Source: Pseudobutyrivibrio ruminis CF1b | Lineage (GTDB): Bacteria > Bacillota > Clostridia > Lachnospirales > Lachnospiraceae | Direction: 5' to 3' | Assembly (NCBI RefSeq): GCF_000424005.1 | Contig: NZ_AUJB01000001.1 | Span: 62,001 to 126,000, forward strand | DNA: 64,000 bases | Shown: piece by piece, positions 62,758-64,000 of the stretch | Position numbering within the stretch: position 1 is the stretch's first letter | Layout: every line of letters begins with the position of its first letter | Notes under the pieces: model-generated | What the model was told of the DNA's origin: nothing | What the model saw: only the letters and a program-made list of their open reading frames with translations | Databases searched by the model: none | Position numbers and translations under genes: made by a program

Positions 62758-63804
62758 TTAATCAACTGCTAAAGCACTATATTTCTTTAGTAAAGAAATC
62801 ATCCATACAACAAATATATGCGTAATATATGCAAGAACACATGTCACGATTAAGCATACTATTATAAATATTCCTGATGATAATTTCCCATTTGTGATTG
62901 AATCCACTATTATGAATACTTTTTGATGTAATAAATAAATCTCAAATGATATCTCCCCCAAGAAATTACTAATTTTATTACCGTATTTTAATTTAACATT
63001 CGAAATTAGCACAAACAGCGTAATACTAAATCCTAGTAAAATTTTTAATAAATAGTCTCCATAAAATGGAACATATTTAAATTGCAGATAAAAACCACCT
63101 AATATAATACCTGCAACAAAGCTTGCCCCCATTTTTGCAATCCATTTTTCTCTAAAAAAATTATAAAACGCTGAAGCAGACCAAGCTAATAGGATTCCCC
63201 AAATAAATCCAAAAATTTCTGTAGACCACACTGTTTTTGTGTATTTACCAGTAAATTGCATTAAATAAAAACATAAACTAAAAACTGCAATAGATATACA
63301 AATTACTAAATTACATAAAATCGGCTTCTTTGATAGGAGAATATGTGAAATCCAGAAAAAAATATAACAAGCAATCATCCACCTAACCCAAATGTCAATT
63401 TCAAAGATTGAAATCCAACTCATCTTGCCGTCAGCTATAACCCACATTGTCAACATATATATAATATTGGTTACCCAGCAGGTAATAAATAGTTTCGGCA
63501 ATCGTTTCCGCCAAAAACTTTTTATCAAATTATTTCTTTTGTTCATCGCCAAGGTCAATCCATAGGACGATGTCAAAAAGAAAAATGTCACTCCAATAAA
63601 ACCAAAAGACGATATCAAATCCTGAATTATATTGCCGTGCACGCTAGGAACATGCACCATTACAACCACAAGACACCAAAAGCCTCTCATTGCGTTAGAG
63701 TTATTCTTGTCAAAAAAATTTGACTCCACATTAACAACTGCAGCTTTAGAAGTAATCAAATACATCAAAAAGACTACAATCAAAAACATCATTAGTATAT
63801 CCAT
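62758..63804 (-). CDS. Membrane acyltransferase, acyltransferase-3 family
   Basis: A 348-residue integral membrane protein with about ten hydrophobic segments. The family's first block is NAMRGFWCLVVVMVHVPSVHG with its His, then FGFIGVTFFFLTSSYGLTLA; ISFEIYLLHQKVFI near the end is the usual C-terminal block. The ATG at 63804 is chosen over a TTG two codons earlier, with AAGGAT upstream. It would O-acylate a sugar of the polymer. It is separated from the downstream operon by a hairpin and a promoter, so it may belong to a unit that starts beyond the window. Confidence 0.88.
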   Translation of the reverse strand: MDILMMFLIVVFLMYLITSKAAVVNVESNFFDKNNSNAMRGFWCLVVVMVHVPSVHGNIIQDLISSFGFIGVTFFFLTSSYGLTLAMNKRNNLIKSFWRKRLPKLFITCWVTNIIYMLTMWVIADGKMSWISIFEIDIWVRWMIACYIFFWISHILLSKKPILCNLVICISIAVFSLCFYLMQFTGKYTKTVWSTEIFGFIWGILLAWSASAFYNFFREKWIAKMGASFVAGIILGGFYLQFKYVPFYGDYLLKILLGFSITLFVLISNVKLKYGNKISNFLGEISFEIYLLHQKVFIIVDSITNGKLSSGIFIIVCLIVTCVLAYITHIFVVWMISLLKKYSALAVD

Positions 63805-63824
63805 TATCAATCATCCTTACTACA

Positions 63825-63992
63825 CTATGTACCTATTGTATATTTAGCCAAATCATTCAAGTCTGAAATACCATATTCCTTACTTGCTAATACAGAAGCA
63901 TGAATAGTAATGTCTACTTTAACGTAAATTCGTTTTCCATTAAAATTCTCTTCACATACATTTAATATTGTATTGTATTCTATACTAAATAA
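63825..63992 (-). pseudogene. Possible C-terminal gene remnant at the window edge
   Basis: On the minus strand a 55-codon open frame runs from an in-frame TGA (63993-63995) to a TAG at 63825-63827. It has no ATG, GTG or TTG in a useful place. Its last part (RIYVKVDITIHASVLASKEY) reads like protein rather than noise. It may be the end of a gene broken by the TGA or a frameshift near the window edge. Weak call. Confidence 0.3.
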
Positions 63993-64000
63993 TCAAGATT

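Overview
The window looks like a chromosomal segment of a low-GC Gram-positive Clostridia species, most likely a Lachnospiraceae of the Butyrivibrio/Pseudobutyrivibrio type. The reasons are strong AGGAGG-type ribosome sites, AT-rich sigma-A promoters, a tRNA-Val T-box in front of valS, a BMP-type nucleoside ABC transporter, a FapA/TPR gene pair, and capsule genes of Gram-positive (Wzz-like plus CpsD-like) organisation. The genus is inferred. No tRNA, rRNA, CRISPR array, transposase or phage gene was seen.

Layout. Positions 1-19.8 kb are mostly housekeeping: the end of an unknown + strand gene; an acyl carrier protein paired with a membrane acyltransferase; an HD-GYP protein; a four-gene nucleoside ABC transporter; cytidine deaminase; a Zn-ribbon/TPR membrane protein; an unlisted 48-residue protein; FapA; deoC; and valS with a complete T-box leader (specifier GUA). 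Divergent from valS is a three-gene + strand unit of unrecognised exported proteins (15.9-19.8 kb).

From 19.8 kb to about 63.8 kb the window is one very large exopolysaccharide/capsule region. A proximal block (19.8-26.1 kb) holds a UDP-sugar pyrophosphorylase, the polyprenyl-phosphate sugar transferase that probably starts the repeat unit, two GT2 enzymes, a catalytic-domain-less paralogue of the initiating transferase, and a HAD phosphatase. A central block (26.3-44.6 kb, minus strand) starts with a Wzz-like protein and a BY-kinase-like protein lacking the P-loop lysine. It continues through a membrane-anchored surface protein, many glycosyltransferases, an ABC exporter, a DegT aminotransferase, an acyltransferase, a WbqC-like protein, a GT2 and an ATP-grasp enzyme. 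One GT2 gene inside this block is inverted and has a promoter that should give a leaderless mRNA. A 467-bp intergenic region (44.6-45.0 kb) with several palindromes separates this block from a divergent + strand unit (Wzy-like polymerase plus two tandem beta-helix secreted paralogues, 45.0-50.6 kb). A distal minus-strand block (50.6-63.8 kb) holds a Wzx flippase, a pyruvyltransferase-FrhB fusion, a second Wzy-like protein, GTs, a free-standing FrhB-like iron-sulfur protein, a radical SAM/SPASM protein, a second pyruvyltransferase and an acyltransferase.

How it fits together. UDP-sugars are made, a sugar phosphate is loaded on undecaprenyl phosphate, about 14 glycosyltransferase genes extend the unit, and acyl, amino and possibly pyruvyl groups decorate it. 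Wzx (and perhaps the ABC exporter) moves the product across the membrane, Wzy-like proteins polymerise it, and the Wzz/BY-kinase-like pair sets chain length. The least explained parts are the FrhB/radical SAM/pyruvyltransferase redox module, the exported three-gene unit, the tandem beta-helix proteins and the lysine-less BY-kinase. Sugar identities and substrate assignments are not deducible from sequence alone.
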